From NCBI RefSeq assembly GCF_901933205.1, contig NW_022148820.1:32038-96037 (forward strand): a DNA stretch of 64,000 nucleotides, given 5' to 3'. The position numbers and the translations under genes are program-made. Each line of letters starts with the position of its first letter. Positions within the stretch are counted from its first letter, which is position 1. Positions 22,501 through 33,584 of the stretch are shown one piece after another. Origin of the DNA: Camarhynchus parvulus (lineage: Eukaryota; Chordata; Aves; Passeriformes; Thraupidae). The notes under the pieces are model-generated. The model worked only from the letters and a program-made list of their open reading frames with translations. It ran no database searches and had not been told where the DNA came from.

Positions 22501-23080
22501 CCTTTTTTTTTTGTTTCTTCGGCAATTTTGGGGTCTCACCTGGGGTCGCCGTAGTAGCCAGGCACACACCTGTCCCAGTGGAGCCCCCTGGTGGTGGGGC
22601 CAGGCAATGACACCGCCCAGCCTGGCGCTTTGGGGCACTTTGGGCCATTTTGGGGCGGATTTTTTCCATTTTTTGACCGTTTTTTTCCCTTTTTTTTTTG
22701 TTTCTTCGGCAATTTTGGGGTCTCACCTGGGGTCCCCGTAGTAGCCAGGCACGCACTTATCCCAGTGGAGCCCCCTGGTGGTGTGGCCAGGCAATGACAC
22801 CGCCCAGCCTGGCGCTTTGGGCCGTTTTGGGGCGGATTTTTTCCATTTTTTGACCGTTTTTTTCCCTTTTTTTGTTGTTTTTTCGCCAATTTTGGGGTCT
22901 CACCTGGGGTCGCCGTAGTAGCCAGGCACGCACTTATCCCAGTGGAGCCCCCTGGTGGTGGGGCCGGGCAATGACACCGCCCAGCCTGGCCCTTTGGGCC
23001 GTTTTGGGGCGGATTTTTTCCATTTTTTGACCGTTTTTTTCCCTTTTTTTTTTGTTTCTTCGGCAATTTTGGGGTCTCAC
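22501..23080 (-). repeat. Three ~185-bp units carrying a diverged exon 10 3' end and donor
   Basis: Intron just downstream of exon 10. Three units, near 22538-22627, 22723-22812 and 22901-22990, end on the minus strand with a CVPGYYGDP-coding segment and CCCCAG|GTGAGACCCC, the exon 10 end and donor. The upstream part (LPGPTTRGLHW) is clearly diverged from the true exon (LPPTTGPHC), while the three copies resemble each other closely. They are separated by TTTTTTGACCGTTTTTTTCC and GGGCCGTTTTGGGGCGG. This suggests an older duplication later homogenised. Confidence 0.87.
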
Positions 23081-23288
23081 CTGGGGTCGCCGTAGTAGCC
23101 GGGCGCGCAGCGGTCGCAGTGGGGCCCCGTGGTGGGCGGCAGGCAGTGGCAGAGCCCCGAGCTGCGGTGACAGAAGCCGCGCTCGGGGTCCCCGTGGCCG
23201 TGGCAGCCGCAGGGGCGGCACCCGCCGAGCCCGCCGGGGCCGAAACTGCCGGGGCGGCAGCGCTGGCACCGCGGGCCCTCCGTCCAGT
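23081..23288 (-). CDS. MEGF8: MEGF8 exon 10, laminin-type EGF modules
   Basis: The 208-bp exon starts after TTTTGCCCCAG and ends ACCCCAG|GTGAGA. Joined to exon 9 it reads NWTEGPRCQRCRPGSFGPGG, LGGCRPCGCHGHGDPERGF, CHRSSGLCHCLPPTTGPHC and DRCAPGYYGDPR. Mammalian MEGF8 has DWTWGEHCERCRPGSFG ... CRPCQCNGHGD ... GLCFCQDHTEGAHCQLCSPGYYGDPR. The C-x-C, CxxCxPGYYGDP pattern is that of laminin EGF domains. The frame is intact, entry phase 1, exit phase 2. Both its edges are multiplied in the surrounding introns. Confidence 0.95.
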
Positions 23289-24110
23289 CTGGGGCAAAAA
23301 CACGGGAAATTGGTTAAAACGGGGAAAAGGGCAAAAAACCTGAGAAAAAACGGTGAAAAAATGGGGAAAATCGGTGGAAAAATGGGGAAAATCGGTGGAA
23401 AAACAGGGAAATAATGGGTTAAAATGGGGAAATAATGGGTTAAAATGGGGATTTGGGAGCCTCTGCTCACTGGTATTATGAGGGCCTCCGTCCAGTCTGG
23501 GGCAAAAACACGGGAAATTGGTTAAAATGGGGAAAAGGGCAAAAAAGCCGGGGAAAATCGGTGAAAAAATGGGGAAAATCGGTGGAAAAACGGGGAAATA
23601 ATGGGTTAAAATGGGGAAATAATGGGTTAAAATGGGGATTTGGGAGCCTCTGCTCACTGGTACTGCGGGGCCCTCCGTCCAGTCTGGGGCAAAAACACGG
23701 GAAAATGGTTAAAATGGGGAAAAGGGCAAAAAACCCGGGGAAAATCGGTGAAAAAACGGGAAAATAACGGGTTAAAATGGGGAAATAATGGGGTTAAAAT
23801 GGGGATTTGGGGGGATTTTGGGGTTTTTGGGAAGGGGTGGCAGCGCTGGCACCACGGGCCCTCCGTCCAGTCTGGGGCAAAAACACGGGAAATTGGTTAA
23901 AACGGGGAAAAGGGCAAAAAACCCGGGGAAAATCGGTGAAAAAACGGGGCAAAAATGGGGGAAAACGGGGTTAAAATGGGGATTTGGGGGGGGATTTTGC
24001 AGTTTTTGGGAAGGGGCGGCAGCGCTGGCACTGCGGGCCCTCCGTCCAGTCTGGGGCAAAAACACGGGAAATTGGTTAAAATGGGGAAAAAACTGTGAAA
24101 AAAATGCGGA
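23289..24110 (-). repeat. ~185-bp units carrying the exon 10 5' end and acceptor
   Basis: Intron between exons 9 and 10. Four units, with exon-like parts near 23482-23505, 23668-23692, 23836-23876 and 24016-24057, carry TTTGCCCCAG|ACTGGACGGAGGG on the minus strand; the last two extend into GGTGCCAGCGCTGCC, as in the true exon. The connecting sequence is GGGAAATTGGTTAAAATGGGG. Each has the same acceptor as exon 10 and no donor at its end. Confidence 0.88.
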
Positions 24111-24728
24111 CAATCTTGGGGTGAATTTTGAGATTTTAGGCTGAATTTGGGATGAAATTTTTGGGATTTTGGGGTGAATTTAAGGTAAATTAGGGGTGAA
24201 TTTGGGGTAAATTTGGGCTCCCAGATTTCTGATGTTCCTGGGGTGATTTTGGGATGAAAGTTTTGGGATTTTGGGGCAGAATTTGGGGACAAATGTGGAG
24301 TTTTTGGGACAAATTTCGCTGCTGGATTTTCACCCTCCTGGGGCTGATTTTGGGGTGAATTTTGGGGATTTTGTGGTGAATTTGAGCTGAATTTCAGCTC
24401 CCATATTTTTGAGGTTCCTGGGATGATTTTGGGGTGAATTTGAGTGAATTTTGGGGCGGAATTTAGGGTGATTTTGGGGGCGATTTTGGGGCAAATTTTG
24501 GTCCCAGATTTTTACCCTCCCAGGACTCATTTTGGGGTGGATTTTTGGGGAATTTGGGATGAATTTGGGGTAAATTAGAGTTCCCAGATTTTTGAGGTTT
24601 CTGGGGTGAATTTTGGGGTGATTTTGGGCACGAATTTGGCAATAAATGTGGAGTTTTTGGGACAAATTTCACTCCTGGATTTTCGCCCTGCCGGGGCTGA
24701 TTTTGGGGTGAATTTGGGTGAATTTGGG
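24111..24728 (-). repeat. Intron, ~200-bp GGTGAATTT / CCCAGATTTTTGA units
   Basis: The plus strand shows about three diverged units, marked by GCTCCCAGATTTCTGATG-like and TCCTGGGGTGATTTTGGG segments, at 24120-24720. The same unit returns at 24820-25070 and 25590-25850 between clusters of exon 9 copies. No exon fragment or gene is seen in it. Confidence 0.7.
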
Positions 24729-26485
24729 GCTCACTCTGGCACTGGTCGCACACGCCGGGGCCCTGGCGCTCGCAGGAGCTCTGGAAGGGACAGACCCAGG
24801 ATTTGGGGGGAATTTGGGGTAAATTTGGGGTCTCAGATTTCTGACCTTCCAGGGCTGATTTTGGGGTGAATTTTTGGGGGATTTTGGGATGAATTTGGGG
24901 TAAATTAGAGTTCCCAGATTTTTGAGGTTTCTGGGGTGAATTTGGGTGAATTTTGGGTGATTTTGGGCACGAATTTGGGGATAAATGTGGAGTTTTTGGG
25001 GCGATTTTGGGACAAATTTCGCTGCTGGATTTTCACCCTGTCGGGGCTGATTTTGGGGTGAATTTGGGTGAATTTGGGTGAATTTGGGGCTCACTCTGGC
25101 ACTGGTCGCACACGCCGGGTCCCTCCCTGTCGCAGGAGCTCTGGAAGGGACAGACCCAGGATTTGGGGTGAATTTGGGTGAATTTGGGGCTCACTCTGGC
25201 ACTGGTCGCACACGCCGGGGCCCTGGCGCTCGCAGGAGCTCTGGAAGGGACAGACCCAGGATTTGGGGTGAATTTGGGTGAATTTGGGTGAATTTGGGGC
25301 TCACTCTGGCACTGGTCGCACACGCCGGGTCCCTCCCTGTCGCAGGAGCTCTGGAAGGGACAGACCCAGGATTTGGGGTGAATTTGGGTGAATTTGGGTG
25401 AATTTGGGGCTCACTCTGGCACTGGTCGCACACGCCGGGGCCCTGGCGCTCGCAGGAGCTCTGGAAGGGACAGACCCAGGATTTGGGGTGAATTTGGGTG
25501 AATTTGGGGCTCACTCTGGCACTGGTCGCACACGCCGGGGCCCTGGCGCTCGCAGGAGCTCTGGAAGGGACAGACCCAGGATTTGGGGTGAATTTGGGGT
25601 AAATTTGGGGTCTCAGATTTCTGACCTTCCAGGGCTGATTTTGGGGTGAATTTTTGGGGGATTTTGGGATGAATTTGGGGTAAATTAGAGTTCCCAGATT
25701 TTTGAGGTTTCTGGGGTGAATTTGGGTGAATTTTGGGTGATTTTGGCCACGAATTTGGGGATAAATGTGGAGTTTTTGGGGCGATTTTGGGACAAATTTC
25801 GCTGCTGGATTTTCGCCCTGCCGGGGCTGATTTTGGGGTGAATTTGGGTGAATTTGGGGCTCACTCTGGCACTGGTCGCACACGCCGGGGCCCTGGCGCT
25901 CGCAGGAGCTCTGGAAGGGACAGACCCAGGATTTGGGGTGAATTTGGGTGAATTTGGGTGAATTTGGGGCTCACTCTGGCACTGGTCGCTACATGCGGGG
26001 CCCCTGGCGCCGTAGGAGCTCTGGAAGGGACAGACCCAGGATTTGGGGAATTTGGGTGAATTTGGGGCTCACTCTGGCACTGGTCGCACACGCCGGGGCC
26101 CTGGCGCTCGCAGGAGCTCTGGAAGGGACAGACCCAGGATTTGGGGGGAATTTGGGTGAATTTGGGGCTCACTCTGGCACTGGTCGCACACGCCGGGCCC
26201 TGGCGCCAGGAGCTCTGGAAGGACAGACCCAGGATTTGGGGTGAATTTGGGTGAATTTGGGTGAATTTGGGGCTCACTCTGGCACTGGTCGCGACACGCC
26301 TCGGGGCGCTCGCAGGAGCTCTGGAAGGGACAGACCCAGGATTTGGGGGTGAATTTGGGTGAATTTGGGTGAATTTGGGGCTCACTCTGGCACTGGTCGC
26401 ACACGCCGGGGCCCTGGCGCTCGCAGGAGCTCTGGAAGGGACAGACCCAGGATTTGGGGTGAATTTGGGTGAATTTGGGGCTCAC
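24729..26485 (-). repeat. Twelve ~100-bp units, each a mini-exon-like copy of the exon 9 end
   Basis: Intron immediately downstream of exon 9. Copies of the exon 9 end begin near 24729, 25087, 25190, 25297, 25407, 25507, 25857, 25967, 26065, 26166, 26270 and 26380. On the minus strand each reads CTGTCCCTTCCAG|AGCTCC, about 46 bases encoding SSCERQGPGVCDQCQ, then A|GTGAGC. Unlike other arrays, each copy has both an acceptor-like tract and a donor. Two copies (25087, 25297) share a GGACCCGGC variant; four in 25960-26330 have small indels. Spacers are GAATTTGGGTGAATTTGGGG and CAGACCCAGGATTTGGGG. Confidence 0.9.
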
Positions 26486-26673
26486 TCTGGCACTGGTCGC
26501 ACACGCCGGGGCCCTGGCGCTCGCAGGAGCTCTGGAAGTTGCAGCCGCAGTCCAGGGAGCACTGCGGGGGCTCGGAGCCGTTGGGCGCTCGGGGGCTCGT
26601 CCAGCCCAGGTGACAAACGCAGGTGAAGTCGGGGGGCCCCGAGCAGGAGCCGTGGCCGCAGTCGGACAAACAC
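26486..26673 (-). CDS. MEGF8: MEGF8 exon 9, EGF and start of a laminin-type EGF
   Basis: The 188-bp exon starts after TCCCCCCAG and ends GCCAGA|GTGAGC. Its first base completes the threonine codon from exon 8; it then reads CLSDCGHGSCSGPPDFTCVC, HLGWTSPRAPNGSEPPQC, SLDCGCNFQSSCERQGPG and VCDQCQ. The mammalian sequence is TCLEDCGHGVCSGPPDFTCVC ... CSRDCGCSFHSHC ... GFCDECQ. Six cysteines of one EGF module and the opening of the next are in place. The frame is intact and exits in phase 1, as exon 10 needs. Confidence 0.95.
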
Positions 26674-29600
26674 CTGGGGGGAGAGGAACCCAAAATTCCC
26701 ATTTTGGTACCATAAAAATCCAAAATTCCCACCAAAAAATCCGAATTCTGAACCCGTAATACACCAAAATGAACCCAAAAATCCCATTTTTGTACCATAA
26801 AAATCCAAAATTCCCAAAAAGAACTGAATTCTGAACCCATAATACACAAAAAGGAACCCAAAATTCCCATTTTTGCACCATAAAAATCCAAAATTCCAAC
26901 AAAAAAAACTGAATTCTGAACCCATAATACACCAAAATGAACCCAAAATTCCCATTTTGGTACCATAAAAATCCAAAATTCCCACAAAAATCCGAATTCT
27001 GAACCCATAATACACCAAAATGAACCCAAAATTCCCATTTTTGTACCATAAAAATTCAAAATTCCAACAAAAAACCTGAATTTTGGCCACTAAGAATGGA
27101 CAAATAAAGCCAAAATTCCCATTTTTGTACCATAAAAATCCAAAATTCCCAAAAAGAACTGAATTCTGGGCACCAAGAATGGAAAAATAAACCCAAAATT
27201 CCCATTTTGGTACCATAAAAATCCAAAATTCCCACCAAAAAACCTGAATTCTGAACCCATAATACACCAAAATTAACCCAAAATTCCCATTTTGGTACCA
27301 TAAAAATCCAAAATTCCCAAAAAGAACTGAATTCTGGGCACCAAGAATGGACAAATAAAGCCAAAATTCCCATTTTTGTACCATAAAAATCCAAAATTCC
27401 CACAAAAAAATCCGAATTCTGAACCCGTAATACACCAAAATTAACCCAAAATTCCCATTTTTGTACCATAAAAATCCAAAATTCCAACAAAAAACCTGAA
27501 TTTTGGCCACTAAGAATGGACAAATAAAGCCAAAATTCCCATTTTTGTACCATAAAAATCCAAAATTCCCAAAAAGAACTGAATTCTGGGCACCAAGAAT
27601 GGAAAAATAAACCCAAAATTCCGATTTTGGTACCATAAAAATCCAAAATTCCCACAAAAAACTGAATTCTGAACCCATAATACACCAAAATTAACCCAAA
27701 ATTCCCATTTTGTACCATAAAAATCCAAAATTCCCACAAAAAAATCCGAATTCTGAACCCGTAATACACCAAAATGAACCCAAAATTCACATTTTTGTAC
27801 CATAAAAATCCAAAATTCCCAAAAAAAATCTGAATTCTGGGCACCAAGAATGGACAAATAAAGCCAAAATTCCCATTTTTGTACCATAAAAATCCAAAAT
27901 TCCCACCAAAAAATCCAAATTCTGAACCCATAATACACCAAAATGAACCCAAAATTCCCATTTTTGTACCATAAAAATCCAAAATTCCCAAAAAAACCTG
28001 AATTCTGAACTCATAATACACCAAAATCAACCCAAAATTCCGATTTTTGTACCATAAAAATCCAAAATTCCCAAAAAAAACTGAATTCTGAACCCATAAT
28101 ACACCAAAATAAACCCAAAATTCCGATTTTTGTACCATAAAAATCCAAAATTCCCACAAAAAATCTGAATTCTGAACCCATAATACACCAAAATTAACCC
28201 AAAAATCCCATTTTTGTACCATAAAAATCCAAAATTCCAACAAAAAACCTGAATTTTGGCCACTAAGAATGGACAAATAAACCCAAAATTCCCATTTTGG
28301 TACCATAAAAATCCAAAATTCCCAAAAAAACCTGAATTCTGAACCCATAATACACCAAAATGAACCCAAAAATCCCATTTTGGTACCATAAAAATCCAAA
28401 ATTCCCACAAAAAAATCCGAATTCTGAACCCGTAATACACCAAAATGAACCCAAAAATCCCATTTTTGTACCATAAAAATCCAAAATTCCCAAAAAAAAT
28501 CTGAATTCTGGGCACCAAGAATGGACAAATAAAGCCAAAATTCCCATTTTGGTACCATAAAAATCCAAAATTCCCACAAAAAACCTGAATTCTGAACCCA
28601 TAATACACCAAAATTAACCCAAAATTCCCATTTTTGTACCATAAAAATCCAAAATTTCCACCAAAAAATCTGAATTCTGGGCACCAAGAATGGAAAAATA
28701 AACCCAAAATTCCAATTTCTGTACCACAGAAATCCAAAATTCCCATCAAAAAATCTGAATTCTGAACCCATAATACACCAAAATTAACCCAAAATTCCCA
28801 TTTTGGTACCATAAAAATCCAAAATTCCCAAAAAGAACTGAATTCTGAACCCATAATACACCAAAATGAACCCAAAATTCCCATTTTTGTACCATAAAAA
28901 TCCAAAATTCCCAAAAAGAACTGAATTCTGAACCCATAATACACAAAAAGGAACCCAAAATTCCCATTTTTGTACCATAAAAATCCAAAATTCCCAAAAA
29001 GAACTGAATTCTGAACCCATAATACACAAAAAGGAACCCAAAATTCCCATTTTTGTACCATAAAAATCCAAAATTCCCAAAAAAAACTGAATTCTGAACC
29101 CATAATACACCAAAATGAACCCAAAATTCCCATTTTGGTACCATAAAAATCCAAAATTCCCAAAAAAACCTGAATTCTGAACCCATAATACACCAAAATG
29201 AACCCAAAATTCCCATTTTTGTACCATAAAAATCCAAAATTCCCACAAAAAACCTGAATTCTGAACCCATAATACACCAAAATGAACCCAAAAATCCCAT
29301 TTTTGTACCATAAAAATCCAAAATTCCCAAAAAAACCTGAATTCTGAACCCATAATACACCAAAATGAACCCAAAATTCCCATTTTTGTACCATAAAAAT
29401 CCAAAATTCCCAAAAAGAACTGAATTCTGAACCCATAATACACAAAAAGGAACCCAAAATTCCCATTTTTGCACCATAAAAATCCAAAATTCCCAAAAAA
29501 AACTGAATTCTGAACCCATAATACACCAAAATGAACCCAAAATTCCCATTTTGGTACCATAAAAATCCAAAATTCCCAAAAAAACCTGAATTCTGAACCC

Positions 29601-30530
29601 ATAATACACCAAAATGAACCCAAAAATCCCATTTTGGTACCATAAAAATCCAAAATTCCAACAAAAAACCTGAATTTTGGCCACTAAGAATGGACAAATA
29701 AAGCCAAAATTCCCATTTTTGTACCATAAAAATCCAAAATTCCCACAAAAATCTGAATTCTGGGCACTAAGAATGGAAAAATAAACCCAAAATTCCCATT
29801 TTGGAACCATAAAAATCCAAAATTCCCACAAAAAATCCGAATTCTGAACCCATAATACACCAAAATGAACCCAAAATTCCCATTTTTGTACCATAAAAAT
29901 CCAAAATTTCCACCAAAAAATCTGAATTCTGGGTACTAAGAATGGAAAAATAAACCCAAAATTCCGATTTTGGTACCATAAAAATTCAAAATTCCCACAA
30001 AAAACTGAATTCTGAACCCGTAATACACCAAAATTAACCCAAAATTCCCATTTTTGTACCATAAAAATCCAAAATTCCCACAAAAAAATCTGAATTCTGA
30101 ACCCATAATACACCAAAATGAACCCAAAATTCCCATTTTGGTACCATAAAAATCCAAAATTCCCACCAAAAAATCCAAATTCTGAACCCATAATACACCA
30201 AAATTAACCCAAAAATCCCATTTTTGTACCATAAAAATCCAAAATTCCCAAAAAAAATCTGAATTCTGGGCACCAAGAATGGAAAAATTAACCCAAAATT
30301 CCGAATTTTGTACCATAAAAATCCAAAATTCCCAAAAAAAATCTGAATTCTGGGCACTAAGAATGGAAAAATAAACCCAAAATTCCCATTTTGGTACCAT
30401 AAAAATCCAAAATTCCCACAAAAAAGCCAAAATCTGGGCACTTACAATGCAAAAATGAACCCAAAATTCAGATTTTTGTGCCATAAAAATCCAAAATTCC
30501 CACCAAAAAATCTGAATTCTGGGTACTAAG
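26674..30530 (-). repeat. ~86-bp A-rich minisatellite, about 44 copies
   Basis: Intron between exons 8 and 9. The unit is 85-87 bp on the plus strand and includes TACCATAAAAATCCAAAATT, AATTCTGAACCCATAATACA and CCAAAATGAACCCAAAATTC. A second version has CTGGGCACCAAGAATGG in place of CTGAACCCATAATACACC. The two versions alternate irregularly. The minus strand stays open over hundreds of codons (F/W/Y/N-rich repeats) because the unit lacks stops; it is not protein-like. No exon edge is contained in this array. Confidence 0.9.
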
Positions 30531-33432
30531 AATATAAAACTCCAATTTCCCCCATCTTTCCCCAATTTTCCTCCAATTTTCCTCCAATTTACCCCAGCTT
30601 CTCCCCTTTTTCCTCCCAAATTTTCTCCCAATTTTCCTCCTAATTCCCTTTCAATTTTTCCCATTTTTCTTCCAATTTTTCTCGAATTTTCCCCAAATTT
30701 TCTCCCCAATTTCCCCCCCCACTCATCCCCCGTTTCCCCCCGTATCTCGGCCGTTTCTCGGCCGATTTTCGCCCTTTTTTTTTTGTTTTTGCCCAAATTT
30801 TCCCAATTTTTTGCCCAATTTTCCCCACAATTTTCCCCATTTTTCCTCCAGTTTTTCCCATATTTTCACCCAGTTTTCCTTATTTTTTCAGCCAATTTTT
30901 GCCCAATTTGCCTGCAATTTTTCCCATTTTCTCCTCCAATTTCCCCCATCTTTCCCCAATTTTCCTCCAATTTTCCTCCAATTTACCCCAGCTTCTCCCC
31001 TTTTTCCTCCCAAATTTTCTCCCAATTTTCCTCCTAATTCCCTTTCAATTTTTCCCGTTTTTCTTCCAATTTTTCCCAATTTTTCCACCAATTTTTCTCG
31101 AATTTTCCCCAAATTTTCTCCCAATTTTCCTCCTAATTTCCTTTCAATTTTTCCCAATTTTTCCGCCAATTTTTCTCGAATTTTCCCCAAATTTTCTCCC
31201 CAATTTCCCCCCACTCATCCCCCATCTCCCCAATCTCTCGCCGTTTTCTCAGCCGATTTTAACTTTTTTTTGTTTTTGCCCAAATTTTCCCAATTTTTTG
31301 CCCAATTTTCCTCCAATTTACCCCAGTTTCTCCCATTTTTCCTCCCAAATTTTTCCCATATTTTCTCCCAATTTTCCTCCCATTTTTTCACCCAATTTTC
31401 CCCCCACTCATCCCCCGTTTCCCCCGTATCTCGGCCGGTTCTCGGCCGATTTTCGCGCTTTTTTTTTTTGGTTTTGCCCAAATTTTCCCAATTTTTTGCC
31501 CAATTTTCCCCACAATTTTCCCCATTTTTCCTCCAGTTTTTCCCATATTTTCACCCAGTTTTCCTTATTTTTTCAGCCAATTTTTGCCCAATTTGCCTGC
31601 AATTTTTCCCATTTTCTCCTCCAATTTCCCCATCTTTTCTCCAATTTTCCTCCAATTTTTCCTCCAATTTCCCCAGCTTCTCCCCTTTTTCCTCCCAAAT
31701 TTTCTCCCAATTTTCCTCCTAATTCCTTTCAATTTTTCCCCGTTTTTCTTCCAATTTTTCCCAATTTTTCTGCCAATTTTTCTCGAATTTTCCCCAAATT
31801 TTCTCCCCAATTTTCCCCACTCATCCCCCGTTTCATTACCTGGGCCGTTTCTCGGCCGACTTTATTTTTTTTTTTTGTTTTTGCCCAAATTTCCCCAATT
31901 TTTTGCCCAATTTTCCTCCAATTTTCCTCCAATTTACCCCAGCTTCTCCCCTTTTTCCTCCCAAATTTTCTCCCAATTTTCCTCCTAATTCCCTTTCAAT
32001 TTTTCCCATTTTTCTTCCAATTTTTCCCAATTTTTCCACCAAATTTTCTCGAATTTTCCCCAAATTTTCTCCCAATTTTCCTCCTAATTTCCTTTCAATT
32101 TTTCCCAATTTTTCCGCCAATTTTTCTCGAATTTTCCCCAAATTTTCTCCCCAATTTCCCCCACTCATCCCCCGTCTCCCCAGTATCTCGGCCGTTTCTC
32201 GGCCGATTTTTGCGCTTTTTTTTTTGTTTTTGCCCAAATTTTCCCAATTTTTTGCCCAATTTTTTGCCCAATTTTCCTCCAATTTACCCCAGTTTCTCCC
32301 ATTTTTCCTCCCAAATTTTTCCCATATTTTCTCCCAATTTTCCTCCCATTTTTTCACCCATTTCCCCCCACTCATCCCCCATCTCCCCCCGTATCTCGGC
32401 CGTTTCTCGGCCGATTTTCGCGCTTTTTTTTTTTGGTTTTGCCCAAATTTTCCCAATTTTTTGCCCAATTTTCCCCACAATTTTCCCCATTTTTCCTCCA
32501 GTTTTTCCCATATTTTCACCCAGTTTTCCTTATTTTTTCAGCCAATTTTTGCCCAATTTGCCTGCAATTTTTCCCATTTTCTCCTCCAATTTCCCCCATC
32601 TTTCTCCAATTTTCCTCCAATTTTCCTCCAATTTACCCCAGCTTCTCCCCTTTTTCCTCCCAAATTTTCTCCCAATTTTCCTCCTAATTCCCTTTCAATT
32701 TTTCCCGTTTTTCTTCCAATTTTTCCCAATTTTTCTGCCAATTTTTCTCGAATTTTCCCCAAATTTTCTCCCCAATTTTCCCCCACTCATCCCCCGTTTC
32801 CCCCCGTATCTCGGCCGTTTCTCGGCCGATTTTTGCGGTTTTTTTTTTGTTTTTGCCCAAATTTCCCCAATTTTTTGCCCAATTTTCCTCCAATTTTCCT
32901 CCAATTTACCCCAGCTTCTCCCCTTTTTCCTCCCAAATTTTCTCTCAATTTTCCTCCTAATTCCCTTTCAATTTTTCCCATTTTTCTTCCAATTTTTCCC
33001 AATTTTTCCACCAATTTTTCTCGAATTTTCCCCAAATTTTCTCCCAATTTTCCTCCTAATTTCCTTTCAATTTTTCCCAATTTTTCCGCCAATTTTTCTC
33101 GAATTTTCCCCAAATTTTCTCCCCATTTCCCCCCACTCATCCCCCGTTTCCCCCCGTATCTCGGCCGTTTCTCGGCCGATTTTTGCGCTTTTTTTTTTGT
33201 TTTTGCCCAAATTTTCCCAATTTTTTGCCCAATTTTCCGCACAATTTTCCTCCAATTTACCCCAGTTTCTCCCATTTTTCCTCCCAAATTTTTCCCATAT
33301 TTTCTCCCAATTTTCCTCCCATTTTTTCACCCAATTTCCCCCCACTCATCCCCCGTTTCCCCATTATCCGCCGTTTCTCGGCCGATTTTTATGGTTTTTG
33401 TTTTCCCCAAATTCCCGGCCCAGTTCCCTCAC
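30531..33432 (-). repeat. Pyrimidine-rich higher-order repeat
   Basis: The plus strand is C/T rich: short CCAATTTTCCTCCAATTTT units are arranged into larger blocks of about 190-490 bp, each marked by CCCACTCATCCCCCG and CTCGGCCGTTTCTCGGCCG and then a T run. Markers lie near 30720, 31213, 31403, 31820, 32164, 32370, 32787, 33136 and 33346. The plus strand has open frames of up to 850 codons (P/F/S/N) simply because pyrimidine tracts lack stops. A degraded copy of this block starts at 47466. Confidence 0.85.
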
Positions 33433-33584
33433 GTGGGCTCGCAGGCGGTGACGCCGTCGCCCTGGAAGCCGCGCTGGCAGCGGCACTGGAAGCTGCCGGG
33501 GCTGTTGTGGCACCGCGCCCGCGGGTGGCACCGCGCCAGCCCCAGCGCGCACTCGTCCACGTCCGGGCACGCGCCGTACGACCA
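33433..33584 (-). CDS. MEGF8: MEGF8 exon 8, calcium-binding EGF
   Basis: The 152-bp exon starts after GCGCCCCCCAG and ends CCCAC|GTGAGG. It reads [39 protein letters not shown] and [11 protein letters not shown]. The mammalian sequence is [21 protein letters not shown] ... CQRGYQGDG. DVDEC, the N in CHNSPGSF and the aromatic residue are the calcium-binding EGF signature. Entry is phase 0; exit is phase 2 and joins exon 9 to give T-C-L-S-D-C. The exon also lies in one uninterrupted frame with the SDH array upstream, so its 5' boundary at TGG is inferred from homology. Confidence 0.93.

Noticed and set aside
27056..30191. Minus-strand open frames of up to 573 codons (FWEFWIFMV-type)
   Set aside because: They are translations of the 86-bp minisatellite; the same unit is read in three frames in turn, and nothing resembles a domain.
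30899..33451. 850-codon plus-strand open frame rich in P, F, S, N
   Set aside because: It lies in a C/T-only higher-order repeat where stops cannot easily occur, overlaps similar open frames in other registers, and resembles no protein family.
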